Source: Rhodobacterales bacterium
GTDB lineage: Bacteria > Pseudomonadota > Alphaproteobacteria > Rhodobacterales > Rhodobacteraceae
Reading direction: 5' to 3'
Assembly (NCBI GenBank): GCA_021155205.1
Contig: JAJNPS010000019.1
Span: 1-41,935, forward strand
DNA length: 41,935 nucleotides
Positions 16,786-24,487 of this stretch are shown here, piece by piece. Each line of letters opens with the position of its first letter. Position 1 is the first letter of the stretch. Under the pieces are notes generated by a model. That model saw only the letters and a program-made list of their open reading frames with translations. It did no database searches and was not told the origin of the DNA. Both the position numbers and the translations under genes were made by a program.

Positions 16786-18162
16786 ATGGCGATACGCAAA
16801 CTTCTCGTTGCCAACAGGGGCGAGATCGCAGTGCGGATCATCCGCGCCGCCAAGGAACTGGGCATTGCCACGGTGCAGGTCCACAGCCTTGCCGATGCCG
16901 ACAGTCTTGCTGTGAAACTGGCGGATGAGGCGGTGCCGATCGGCCCGCCGGCGGCATCGAAATCCTACCTGCGGATCGAGGCGATCCTTGATGCGGCGCG
17001 TTTGACCGGCGCGGACGCGGTGCATCCTGGCTATGGCTTTCTGGCCGAGAATGCCGATTTTGCCGATGCGGTCGAAGCGGCGGGGATGGTCTGGGTCGGT
17101 CCCAAGGGCGACAGCATCCGCGTGATGGGCGACAAGGTCGCGGCCCGCATCGCTGCAGAAGCGGCGGGCGTGCCGGTCGTGCCCGGATCGGACGGCCGGG
17201 TCGACGATCCCGAACAGGCGCGCAGGGTCGCGCTGGCCATCGGCTTTCCGGTGATGATCAAGGCGGCGGCAGGCGGCGGCGGGCGTGGTATCCGCATCGC
17301 CCATGACATGGACGAGTTCGAGCGCCTGATGCCGCAGGCCAGCGCCGAGGCCAAGGCAGCCTTTGGCGATGGCGGGCTGTACATGGAAAAGGTCATCGAG
17401 CGGGCCCGGCATATCGAGGTGCAGGTCCTGGGCGACGGCACGCGTGCGGTCCATTGCTTCGAGCGGGAATGCTCGTTGCAGCGGCGGCGCCAGAAGGTGT
17501 GGGAGGAAGCGCCGTCGGCGACGCTGCCGCAGGCGATGCGCGAAAAGCTCTGCGCCTCGGCGGTCGCATTGGCCGAGGCAGTGGGCTACCGTGGCGCAGG
17601 GACGCTGGAATATCTCTACGACGATGCCTCAGGCCATTTCTATTTCATCGAGATGAACACCCGTATTCAGGTCGAACATCCGGTGACCGAGATGGTCACG
17701 GGCATCGATCTTGTGCGCGAGATGATCCGCATCGCCGGGGGAGAGCCGCTGCGTTACCGGCAAGAGGAAATCCGCCTGACGGGTCATGCCATCGAGGTGC
17801 GGATCTGTGCCGAAGACCCGTCCAAGGGGTTCCAGCCGGGGCCGGGCACCATTTCGGCGCTTCGGGTTCCGGGCGGGGCGGGGGTGCGTTTCGATACGAT
17901 GCTGTATCAGGGCTATACGGTGCCACCGTTCTACGACTCGCTTCTGGGCAAGCTGATCGTCTGGGACGAAGACCGCGCCTCGGCGATTGCCCGCATGGCG
18001 CGCGCGCTGGACGAGCTGGCGGTCGAAGGCCTGCCGACGACGCGGCCCTTGCACATCGCGCTTGCCCGCGATCCAGATGTCGCGCGGGCCGATTTCCACA
18101 CGCGCTGGCTGGAACCCTGGCTTGAGCAGAACGCACACCGGCTTGAGGAGACCCCGAAATGA
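16786..18162 (+). CDS. Biotin carboxylase (AccC-like) of the pxp operon
   Basis: The 458-residue protein is a complete biotin carboxylase: N-terminal preATP-grasp fold (LLVANRGEIAVRIIRAAKEL, 6-25), ATP-grasp glycine loop AAAGGGGRGIRIA (about 160-172), catalytic QRRRQKVWEEAPS (232-244) with Lys237, FIEMNTRIQVEHPVTE (288-303) with Glu289, Asn291 and Arg293, and the C-terminal domain FDTMLYQGYTVPPFYDSLL. It carboxylates biotin on the carrier with ATP and bicarbonate. It starts three bases after the carrier gene and overlaps pxpB by four bases. The position between pxpA and pxpBC argues for a specialised lactam, amide or urea-type carboxylase. Confidence 0.92.
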   Translation: MAIRKLLVANRGEIAVRIIRAAKELGIATVQVHSLADADSLAVKLADEAVPIGPPAASKSYLRIEAILDAARLTGADAVHPGYGFLAENADFADAVEAAGMVWVGPKGDSIRVMGDKVAARIAAEAAGVPVVPGSDGRVDDPEQARRVALAIGFPVMIKAAAGGGGRGIRIAHDMDEFERLMPQASAEAKAAFGDGGLYMEKVIERARHIEVQVLGDGTRAVHCFERECSLQRRRQKVWEEAPSATLPQAMREKLCASAVALAEAVGYRGAGTLEYLYDDASGHFYFIEMNTRIQVEHPVTEMVTGIDLVREMIRIAGGEPLRYRQEEIRLTGHAIEVRICAEDPSKGFQPGPGTISALRVPGGAGVRFDTMLYQGYTVPPFYDSLLGKLIVWDEDRASAIARMARALDELAVEGLPTTRPLHIALARDPDVARADFHTRWLEPWLEQNAHRLEETPK

Positions 18163-19034
18163 CGACCAGATACTCCTTTGGCGGCGACGAACACATCTTC
18201 GTCGAGTGCGACGAGGAAATGTCGCTCGAAGCCTTCTTCAAGGGCATGTCCATCACCAGCGCGCTGCGCGAGGCCAAGATCAAGGGCGTGACCGAGATCT
18301 GTCCGGCCAATGCCTCGTTTCAGGTGCGGTTCGATCCCGACGTGATCTCGCCGGATGCCATGATGGCCGAGTTGAAGAAGCTTGGGGCGGCGGCGCAGGC
18401 AGCCCCGTCCACGCTTCAGACGCGGATCATCGAGGTGCCGGTTCTCTACAATGATCCCTGGACGCATGAGACGCTGATGCGGTTCCGCGAGCGGCATCAG
18501 GACCCGACGTCGACCGATATCGAATATACCGCGCGGATCAACAACCTCGACGGGGTGGACGGGTTCGTGAAGGCGCATTCCTGTGCGCCGTGGTTCGTGT
18601 CGATGGTGGGCTTCGTGGCAGGTCTTCCGTTCCTCTACCAAATGGTCGACCGCAAGCGGCAGATCCAGTCGCCGAAATACCTGCGCCCGCGCACCGATAC
18701 GCCGCGCCTGACAGTGGGGCATGGCGGCTGCTTTGCCTGCATCTATTCGGTGCGGGGGGCGGGGGGCTACCAGATGTTCGGCATAACGCCGATGCCGATC
18801 TATGACCCGAACCAGACGGTGCCTTACCTGCGTGAATTCATGTGCCTCTTCAACCCCGGCGACATCGTGAAATGGAAGCCGATCGACCGCGCCGAATATG
18901 ACCACACGGTCGCCGAGGTGGATGCGGGGCGCTGGATGCCGCGCATCGCGCCGGTGACATTCTCGCTGTCGGAATTCCAGAAGGACATCGACGGGACCAA
19001 CGCGCGCATCATGGAGGCTCTAAATGGCCATTAA
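18159..19034 (+). CDS. pxpB: PxpB/KipI-like subunit (allophanate hydrolase subunit 1 type), divergent
   Basis: This 291-residue protein is a KipI/PxpB-type subunit, homologous to one half of the urea carboxylase carboxyltransferase domain. The family core is visible as IIEVPVLYNDPWTHETLM (about 89-106), VGFVAGLPFLYQM, and the glycine-rich GGCFACIYSVRGAGGYQMFG. Relative to ordinary PxpB (GG..TGIYP...PGGW) the core is altered, with Cys-Phe-Ala-Cys and Tyr for Trp. It is also longer than the typical 220-240 residues. It overlaps the biotin carboxylase gene (ATGA) and the pxpC gene (11 bases), showing tight coupling. The name describes the family. 5-Oxoproline as substrate is not shown. Confidence 0.78.
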   Translation: MTTRYSFGGDEHIFVECDEEMSLEAFFKGMSITSALREAKIKGVTEICPANASFQVRFDPDVISPDAMMAELKKLGAAAQAAPSTLQTRIIEVPVLYNDPWTHETLMRFRERHQDPTSTDIEYTARINNLDGVDGFVKAHSCAPWFVSMVGFVAGLPFLYQMVDRKRQIQSPKYLRPRTDTPRLTVGHGGCFACIYSVRGAGGYQMFGITPMPIYDPNQTVPYLREFMCLFNPGDIVKWKPIDRAEYDHTVAEVDAGRWMPRIAPVTFSLSEFQKDIDGTNARIMEALNGH

Positions 19035-19995
19035 CGTCATCAAGCCGGGCCTGTCGACGACGGTTCAGGACCTTGGCCGTCCTGGCTATTACCATTTGGG
19101 CATTCCCACCTCGGGCGGGATGGATACGTTGTCGCTGGGGGCGGCGAACCTGCTGGTCGGCAACGATGCGGGGGCGGCGGTTCTGGAGGCGGTGTTTTTG
19201 GGCCCGGAGTTGGAATTCACCGCCGATGCGATGGTGGCCGTGACAGGCGCCGACATGCCGCCGAAGGTGGATGGCGATGAAAGGGCGGGCTGGACGGCTT
19301 TCAAGGTCAAGAAGGGGCAGGTGCTGAGCTTCGGCTTTCTGAAGGCGGGGGCGCGGGCCTATATCGCGGTATCGGGCGGGTTCGATGTGCCGGTCGTGCT
19401 GGGGTCGCGGTCGACCTATACGCTGGGTGCGCTGGGCGGGTTCAAGGGCCGCAAGCTGGAAGCGGGCGATGCGCTGCCGGTTGGGACGGGGCGCGCCGTG
19501 ACCGAAGGGCGCAGCCTTCCCGAAGCACTGCGGCGCAAGCCCGACATGCCGGCCGAACTGCGGATGTTGCCGGGCCTTTACTGGCACCGGGTGACAGAAG
19601 CTTCGGGCAAGACCTTTTTCGATGATACCTGGAAAGTCGCACCCGAGGCCGACCGCATCGGCTATCGCTTCAAGGCCGGCCATCCCCTGGAATTCGTCGC
19701 GCGCGAGCAGCCCTTCGGGGCCGGGTCGGACCCGTCGAACATCGTGGATGCCTGCTATCCCTATGGGTCGGTCCAGGTGCCCGGCGGTACAGAGCCCATC
19801 GTGTTGCACCGCGACGCGGTATCGGGTGGCGGGTATTTCATGCTCGGCACGGTGGTGTCAGCGGATATGGATCTGATCGGGCAGTTGCAGCCCCATACAC
19901 CCACACGTTTCGTCAAGGTGACGATGGACGAAGCGCTGAAGGCGCGCCGTGACCGCAAGGCGGTGAACGACGCCATCGGCGCGGCACTGGCCTAG
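19024..19995 (+). CDS. pxpC: PxpC/KipA-like biotin-dependent carboxyltransferase-type subunit
   Basis: The 323-residue protein has the KipA/PxpC signature at the N-terminus (VIKPGLSTTVQDLGRPGYYH, 5-24; MDTLSLGAANLLVGND; VTGADMP) and AVSGGFDVPVVLGSRSTYTLGALGGF in the middle. KipI and KipA folds together make the carboxyltransferase domain of urea carboxylase, so PxpB and PxpC here are natural partners for the biotin carrier and carboxylase upstream. In classical 5-oxoprolinase they bind PxpA without biotin. Which mode applies is open. It overlaps pxpB and ends the operon; a hairpin-forming repeat follows at 20034-20058. Confidence 0.87.
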   Translation: MAINVIKPGLSTTVQDLGRPGYYHLGIPTSGGMDTLSLGAANLLVGNDAGAAVLEAVFLGPELEFTADAMVAVTGADMPPKVDGDERAGWTAFKVKKGQVLSFGFLKAGARAYIAVSGGFDVPVVLGSRSTYTLGALGGFKGRKLEAGDALPVGTGRAVTEGRSLPEALRRKPDMPAELRMLPGLYWHRVTEASGKTFFDDTWKVAPEADRIGYRFKAGHPLEFVAREQPFGAGSDPSNIVDACYPYGSVQVPGGTEPIVLHRDAVSGGGYFMLGTVVSADMDLIGQLQPHTPTRFVKVTMDEALKARRDRKAVNDAIGAALA

Positions 19996-20033
19996 CGACG
20001 TGGCCGGAAACGTGGCGGGGACAGCACCGATCG

Positions 20034-20058
20034 CCCTCGCCCGGATTCAAGGCGAGGG
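20034..20058 (+). promoter_or_regulatory. Hairpin containing the ribosome-binding site of the binding-protein-like gene
   Basis: CCCTCGCC (20034-20041) and GGCGAGGG (20051-20058) form a perfect 8-bp stem with a 9-base loop. The right arm contains the only Shine-Dalgarno-like bases (GAGGG) for the ATG at 20062. If transcripts from the pxp operon read through, the hairpin would hide the site. It could instead act as a weak transcript end for the pxp operon, although no T-run follows. Confidence 0.45.
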
Positions 20059-20061
20059 ACG

Positions 20062-21294
20062 ATGACGTACGAAGCGAAATCCACCCTTGCGACACCCCCG
20101 GTCGTGCCGCGTCGCAAGTTGAGGGTTCTCGGCACGTCGATCACCTTGCTCGATCCGGTCCGGCAAAGGGCGCGGGCCGATCTGGGCTTTGATATCGATT
20201 TCGAGAAGATGGACTTCCTGACCTGCCAACGCCGGGCTGCGATGGAGCCGGAAAGCTATGATGTTTACGAGCAGTGCTTCCACAACCTCGATATCGTGTG
20301 GTTCTGGGGTGCCTTGCAACCCATCGACATCGGGCGCGTGCCCGAATGGGACAATGTCTCGGATCTGGTGAAGCTGGGCGGTGTCAGCAAATACGCCGGG
20401 CGCGGGCGCGGTGACGCTCCGGCCAAGAAGCTTTACGTCCAGCCAGGCGGGTTTCTGGGGCCGAAACCCACGCGCTACATCAGCATGTTGCCGACCGTGC
20501 ATAACATGGACAGCTTCGGCTATGACGCCCGCGTCTTCGGCACCGGGCCGGATATCCGGCCCAGCTGGGCCTGGCTGCTGGACCGGCGCGCGAAGGGGCG
20601 GATCGCGCTGGTGGACGAACCGGCCATCGGGCTCTTCGACGCGGCCCTTGCGGCCGAGGCCACGGGCGAAATCGAGTTTGCCGATGTCGGAAACATGACC
20701 ATCGAAGAGATCAATGCCCTCATGTCGCTGCTGGAAGACCGGCGGGTCGAAGGCTATTTCTGCGGCACATGGCGCGACGGAGTCGAGGCCGCCGATCTGG
20801 CCGAGCGCGGCGCGGTCGCGGTGCAAAGCATGTGGTCGCCGGTCTATGGCAGACTGGACAAGGCGCGACCGCATTTTGTCGAATCCGCACCGGCAGAAGG
20901 CTATCGCGCATGGCACGGCGGCGGCAGCCTGTCGCGGCATCTGCGGGGGGCCGAACTCGACATGGCCTATGAGTATCTGAACTGGTGGCTTTCAGGCTAT
21001 GCTGGCGCAGTCATGGCGCGGCAGGGCTACTACATCTCGAACCCGCAGCGGGCGCGGGAATGGCTGACCCCCGAGGAATGGGCCTATTGGTATGAAGGCG
21101 CCGCCGCCACGCATGACCTTTCCGGGCCGGATGGCAAGGTGGTGGTCAAGGCGGGCGAGCGTCGGGCGGGCGGGACCTATATCGATCGCGCGCGGCGTAT
21201 CGTGATCTGGAACACGGTCATGGACGAATACAACTACGCCGCCCGCGCATGGGACCGGTTCGTGCGTCGCGTCAACGAAGGTGTGACCGCATGA
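20062..21294 (+). CDS. Periplasmic-binding-protein-like protein without signal peptide
   Basis: The 410-residue product is related to spermidine/putrescine-type solute-binding proteins and specifically to the exported one encoded at 26879. Both have RKLRVLGTSIT/QELRTVGLSVT near the N-terminus, LPTVHNMDSFGYD/VPTVYNFDSIGF, and WLSG...QGYY...YWYEG/FWYEG near the C-terminus. The N-terminus (MTYEAKSTLATPPVV...) has no hydrophobic stretch or twin-arginine. The upstream in-frame codons back to a TAG at 19993-19995 include no start codon, so this is not a mis-called start. It should stay in the cytoplasm. It overlaps the GntR gene by four bases, which suggests a sensing partner of that regulator (inference). 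Confidence 0.8.
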   Translation: MTYEAKSTLATPPVVPRRKLRVLGTSITLLDPVRQRARADLGFDIDFEKMDFLTCQRRAAMEPESYDVYEQCFHNLDIVWFWGALQPIDIGRVPEWDNVSDLVKLGGVSKYAGRGRGDAPAKKLYVQPGGFLGPKPTRYISMLPTVHNMDSFGYDARVFGTGPDIRPSWAWLLDRRAKGRIALVDEPAIGLFDAALAAEATGEIEFADVGNMTIEEINALMSLLEDRRVEGYFCGTWRDGVEAADLAERGAVAVQSMWSPVYGRLDKARPHFVESAPAEGYRAWHGGGSLSRHLRGAELDMAYEYLNWWLSGYAGAVMARQGYYISNPQRAREWLTPEEWAYWYEGAAATHDLSGPDGKVVVKAGERRAGGTYIDRARRIVIWNTVMDEYNYAARAWDRFVRRVNEGVTA

Positions 21295-22274
21295 TCCGAT
21301 CGGTCAATCCTCTGGCTCAAGAGCCGCGGTACGAGTTGATCGGGCGCGTCCTGCGGGAAAACATCCTGTCGGGCGTGCTACCAGAGGGGTTTGTCCTGCT
21401 GGAAGGTCCGATTGCGGCAGTGATGCAGACAAGCCGCGTTCCGGTACAGTCGGCCCTGCGGCAGCTGCTGGACGAAGGTTTGATCCACCGCTTTGACGGG
21501 CGCGGGTATCTGGTCGGGCAGGGCGGGGCGCAAATCGTACCGGTTCGCCGCGATATCCGCGAGCTTGATCTTGAAATTCCGAAGGTCGTCGATCAGGCGT
21601 TGCAGACGCGTGGCACATGGCGGCACGTCTATGACAAGGTCGAGGACGAGGTGGCGTCGTGCCAGATCTTCGGCGAGTTCCGAATCGTCGAAACCGAACT
21701 TGCCGATCATCTGGGCGTAAGCCGCACGGTGGTGCGCGACGTGCTGGCGCGTTTGCAGGAACGGGGACTGGTGCGCAAAAGTCCAAGCTCGCATTGGATC
21801 GCGGGGCCGCTGACGGCACGCACCGTGAGCGAGAAGTTCCAACTGCGCGAGATCATGGAGCCGGCGGCGCTGCGTCTTGCCGGTCCGCATCTGCGCTATG
21901 CGGAAGTTGAAGCCTTGCTGGAGCGGATCGGCACGGACCCGGAAATCACACCGCAGTACCTTGGCGATGCGCTGCTCGAACATTGCATTGCGCAGGCACC
22001 AAACGCGGCCTTGGTCGAAATAATCCGTTCGAACCGCCTGCTCTTGTCGTCTGTGGATCGGGCATTGATCCTGCTGGGCCTGCCGCGGGACGAGGATACG
22101 ATCGAGCAATACCAGACTCTGCTGGAGCTGATCACGCACCATCCCATTGATTCAGCCTGCGAATATCTGCGCTACCACCTTTCGATTACCGCGCGGCGCT
22201 ATCTGGCGCGGATGAAGATCGTTGCGGTGATCGACGAAACAGGTTCGTTCGCACCGTATCTCAGTCCGCAGTAA
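21291..22274 (+). CDS. GntR-family (FCD) regulator with two winged-helix segments
   Basis: This 327-residue regulator contains two GntR-like DNA-binding segments. The first is residues 12-76 (YELIGRVLRENILSGVLPEG, VPVQSALRQLLDEGLI, GRGYLVG). The second is residues 109-170 (VYDKVEDEVASCQIFGEFRI, ADHLGVSRTVVRDVLARLQE, RGLVRKSP). An FCD-type helical effector domain follows (about 180-310) with His231, His283/284 and His296 as possible metal ligands. Usual FCD regulators have one wHTH and about 230 residues, so this is about 100 longer. The start overlaps the preceding stop (ATGA). The frame is open 14 codons upstream. It likely controls the transporter operon starting at 22536. Confidence 0.87.
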   Translation: MIRSVNPLAQEPRYELIGRVLRENILSGVLPEGFVLLEGPIAAVMQTSRVPVQSALRQLLDEGLIHRFDGRGYLVGQGGAQIVPVRRDIRELDLEIPKVVDQALQTRGTWRHVYDKVEDEVASCQIFGEFRIVETELADHLGVSRTVVRDVLARLQERGLVRKSPSSHWIAGPLTARTVSEKFQLREIMEPAALRLAGPHLRYAEVEALLERIGTDPEITPQYLGDALLEHCIAQAPNAALVEIIRSNRLLLSSVDRALILLGLPRDEDTIEQYQTLLELITHHPIDSACEYLRYHLSITARRYLARMKIVAVIDETGSFAPYLSPQ

Positions 22275-22397
22275 AAACGAATACCGTACGCAATGTTCAT
22301 AGATTTTGCCGCGCAGGATTTCGTGCGGCGTGCGGAAATCGGGCGGTTTATTGCTTAGCTTGCTCGAAAAAGGGTAAATCAGAAATTTAATATTCGG

Positions 22398-22426
22398 TTG
22401 ACAGCTGGCAAAATCACCTATGTTAT
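22398..22426 (+). promoter_or_regulatory. Putative sigma-70 promoter of the transporter operon
   Basis: A consensus -35 TTGACA at 22398-22403 is followed after 17 bases by TGTTAT at 22421-22426 as -10 (four of six matches). It sits in an unusually A/T-rich stretch of the 261-base gap before the ABC ATPase. Just downstream an inverted repeat ACGAA (22427-22431)/TTCGT (22440-22444) overlaps the expected transcription start and is a possible operator for the GntR protein encoded upstream. A short hairpin GCGCC/GGCGC lies at 22450-22464. Confidence 0.55.
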
Positions 22427-22535
22427 ACGAAGTACAGTTTTCGTCATCGGCGCCGTCAGGGCGCTTGTTGCTGCGCAAACCAAGAACAATCAGATCCACC
22501 CCATGAGGGCGGATCGAGCTCCAGGCGAGGTTAAA

Positions 22536-23615
22536 GTGGACACGTCGGTCTTCAGACTGGAAGGCGTGACCAAGCGCTACGGTGATTTGGTTGCGCTCAA
22601 CGATGCGTCTCTCAGTGTTGGGGCGAACGAGTATCTTTCGTTCCTCGGGCCTTCGGGGTCTGGCAAGACCACGCTTTTGCGGGTGATCGCAGGCTTTGAA
22701 GCCCCCGAAAAGGGGCGCATCTTCTTCGAGGGGCGCGACATCACGAACGTGCAGGCGCACGCGCGCAGGATTGGCTTCGTGTTCCAGAATTTCGCTCTGT
22801 TTCCGCATCTGACGGTGATGCAGAACGTCGGCTTTGGCCTGGCGAACGGAAAGTCTGGCATCGCGGCTGCCGAGGTCGAACGGCGCGCTGCCGAGATGAT
22901 CGACCTCGTGGGCCTGTCGGGGATGGAAGGGCGTGGTGTCGATCAGATATCCGGCGGTCAGCGCCAGCGGGTCGCGCTGGCACGGACGCTGGCGATGAAG
23001 CCAAAACTGGTCTTGTTGGACGAACCGCTCGGCGCGCTGGATGCAAACCTGCGGTCACGGATGCGCAACGAACTGAGGGCAATTCGCGAGCGGCTGGGGG
23101 TGACCTTTCTGCATGTGACCGGCAGCGAGACCGAGGCTTTGGCCATGGGCGACCGCGTCGTCGTGTTGGACCGCGGCACGATCATCCAAACCGGCGCTCC
23201 GGGCGAGATTTATGACCGCCCTGCATCGCCGGACGTGGCGAATTTCCTGAACCGCTTCAACCTGTTCGAGGGCACGCTGGCGAACGGCAGCTTCACGTCG
23301 AGTTTCGGCACAGTGAAGGTCCATGTCGCGACGCGCGCCAACCGCGATGTCTATGCCGTGCGCTATGACCGCGTGAAAGCATTGCCCCTGACGGCAAGGT
23401 CCGGTGACGCGCCGGCGCTGAAGGCGACCTTCATCGCATCGGAATACCTCGGTTCGTCGATCATGAACTTCTTCGATGCCGGTCACGGCCATCTGGTCGA
23501 GATGGAGCATCATCTGAGCCTTGGCGCGCCCGAGGTTTACGAACCGAAGCAAGAGTATCTGCTTACCTGGAACCCGGAACAGGCCATCGTTTTCGGCCGC
23601 GAGGCAGCGAAATGA
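22536..23615 (+). CDS. ABC transporter ATP-binding protein 1 (PotA-like, H-loop His replaced)
   Basis: This 359-residue protein is an importer ATPase of the spermidine/putrescine/iron class: Walker A GPSGSGKT (about 38-45), Q-loop VFQNFALFPHL, signature ISGGQRQRVALAR, Walker B LVLLDEPLGALDANLR, and a C-terminal regulatory beta domain (about 240-355). The switch (H-loop) position reads HVTGSETEAL, with Gly196 where a His is expected. ATPase 2 at 28166 has the normal VTHAQSEAL. GTG at 22536 has GGCGAGG six bases upstream and gives a normal N-terminus. An ATG at 22503 is the alternative. It overlaps the permease gene by four bases. Confidence 0.87.
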   Translation: MDTSVFRLEGVTKRYGDLVALNDASLSVGANEYLSFLGPSGSGKTTLLRVIAGFEAPEKGRIFFEGRDITNVQAHARRIGFVFQNFALFPHLTVMQNVGFGLANGKSGIAAAEVERRAAEMIDLVGLSGMEGRGVDQISGGQRQRVALARTLAMKPKLVLLDEPLGALDANLRSRMRNELRAIRERLGVTFLHVTGSETEALAMGDRVVVLDRGTIIQTGAPGEIYDRPASPDVANFLNRFNLFEGTLANGSFTSSFGTVKVHVATRANRDVYAVRYDRVKALPLTARSGDAPALKATFIASEYLGSSIMNFFDAGHGHLVEMEHHLSLGAPEVYEPKQEYLLTWNPEQAIVFGREAAK

Positions 23616-24484
23616 GCAGCAACGACACCATTCAGGCCCGCCAGTCGAAGGTCACGCGCTGGCTGTTGGTTCCCGGCATCGTCTGGATGTCGCTGTTCCT
23701 GGTCGTTCCCATCGTGATGATCGTCTACGTCTCGTTCTGGACGCAGACTACCTTCAACATCTCGTCCGATCTGACGCTTGCAAGCTGGAAACAGTTCTTC
23801 TCGTCCGACACCTATACCGGCTCGCTCTGGACCACGATCCGCATCTGGCTGATCGTTCTGGCGACCACGTTCATCGTGGGCTACCCGACGGCGCTTTTTG
23901 TCGGGTTGTTCGTCAAGTCAAAGACGCTGTCGACCGTGCTTCTGGTGATCTGCGTGATTCCGTTCTGGACGTCATTCCTGATCCGCGTGCTGGCATGGCG
24001 CCCGATGCTTGGAAAAGAGGGCGCGATCAACATCGTCCTGCTGAAGCTGGGCATCATCCAGCAGCCGATCGAGGTGCTCTTGTTCACCGAACTGTCAGTC
24101 ATCATCGGCATGACGCAGATCTACTGTGTGTTCATGGTCGGCCCCATCGCCTTCATGCTGAGCCGGATCGACCGCAACATCATCGAGGCGGCCCGCGATC
24201 TTGGTGCAGGTTTCGGACGTATCTTCTGGAAGATCATCTTCCCGCTGTCATTGCCCGGAGTGGTGGTCGGCGCAATCTTCGTGTCGGTCATGGTCCTGGG
24301 CGAATTCGCCACCTCGGGGGCTTTGTCTGGCCGAAAGGTTAACCTGCTGGGCAATATCATCGTGACGCAGGTCGGCTCGCTGAAATGGGCCATGGCTTCG
24401 GTCGTGGGGGTGGTGCTGACCGTTGTGATGGGGATCGTGATTGCCGGTTTCTTGCGCATCGTCGATCTGAAGCGGGAGCTTTGA
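23612..24484 (+). CDS. ABC transporter permease 1 (PotB-like)
   Basis: The 290-residue protein has the six-helix plan of spermidine/putrescine-type permeases. The first membrane segment is about residues 14-40 (WLLVPGIVWMSLFLVVPIVM), with further hydrophobic stretches near 70-95, 105-125, 155-175, 215-240 and 255-280. The EAA loop that contacts the ATPase reads EAARDLGAGFGRIFWKIIFP followed by LSLPGVV. It should pair with permease 2 in the inner membrane to import the ligand delivered by the binding protein at 26879. Start and stop overlap or abut its neighbours (ATGA before, three bases after), so stoichiometric expression is likely. Confidence 0.92.
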   Translation: MSSNDTIQARQSKVTRWLLVPGIVWMSLFLVVPIVMIVYVSFWTQTTFNISSDLTLASWKQFFSSDTYTGSLWTTIRIWLIVLATTFIVGYPTALFVGLFVKSKTLSTVLLVICVIPFWTSFLIRVLAWRPMLGKEGAINIVLLKLGIIQQPIEVLLFTELSVIIGMTQIYCVFMVGPIAFMLSRIDRNIIEAARDLGAGFGRIFWKIIFPLSLPGVVVGAIFVSVMVLGEFATSGALSGRKVNLLGNIIVTQVGSLKWAMASVVGVVLTVVMGIVIAGFLRIVDLKREL

Positions 24485-24487
24485 GCC

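Noticed and set aside
16546..18162. Housekeeping acetyl-CoA carboxylase accB-accC
   Set aside because: The carrier lacks the N-terminal part of AccB and the genes are embedded between pxpA and pxpB with overlaps, so a dedicated role is more likely.
16786..19995. Complete urea carboxylase/allophanate hydrolase (urea amidolyase)
   Set aside because: The parts of the carboxylase are present as separate proteins, but there is no allophanate hydrolase amidase domain in this operon and pxpA replaces it. The amidase at 29274 is in another operon.
20062..21294. Missing signal peptide explained by a wrong start
   Set aside because: In-frame codons between the TAG at 19993 and the ATG at 20062 contain no ATG, GTG or TTG, so a longer protein cannot be made from this sequence.
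22398..22535. Upstream ATG start of ABC ATPase 1 at 22398
   Set aside because: The ATG of that longer frame would overlap the -35 element TTGACA, and the extra 46 residues have no family match. GTG at 22536 has a better ribosome-binding site.
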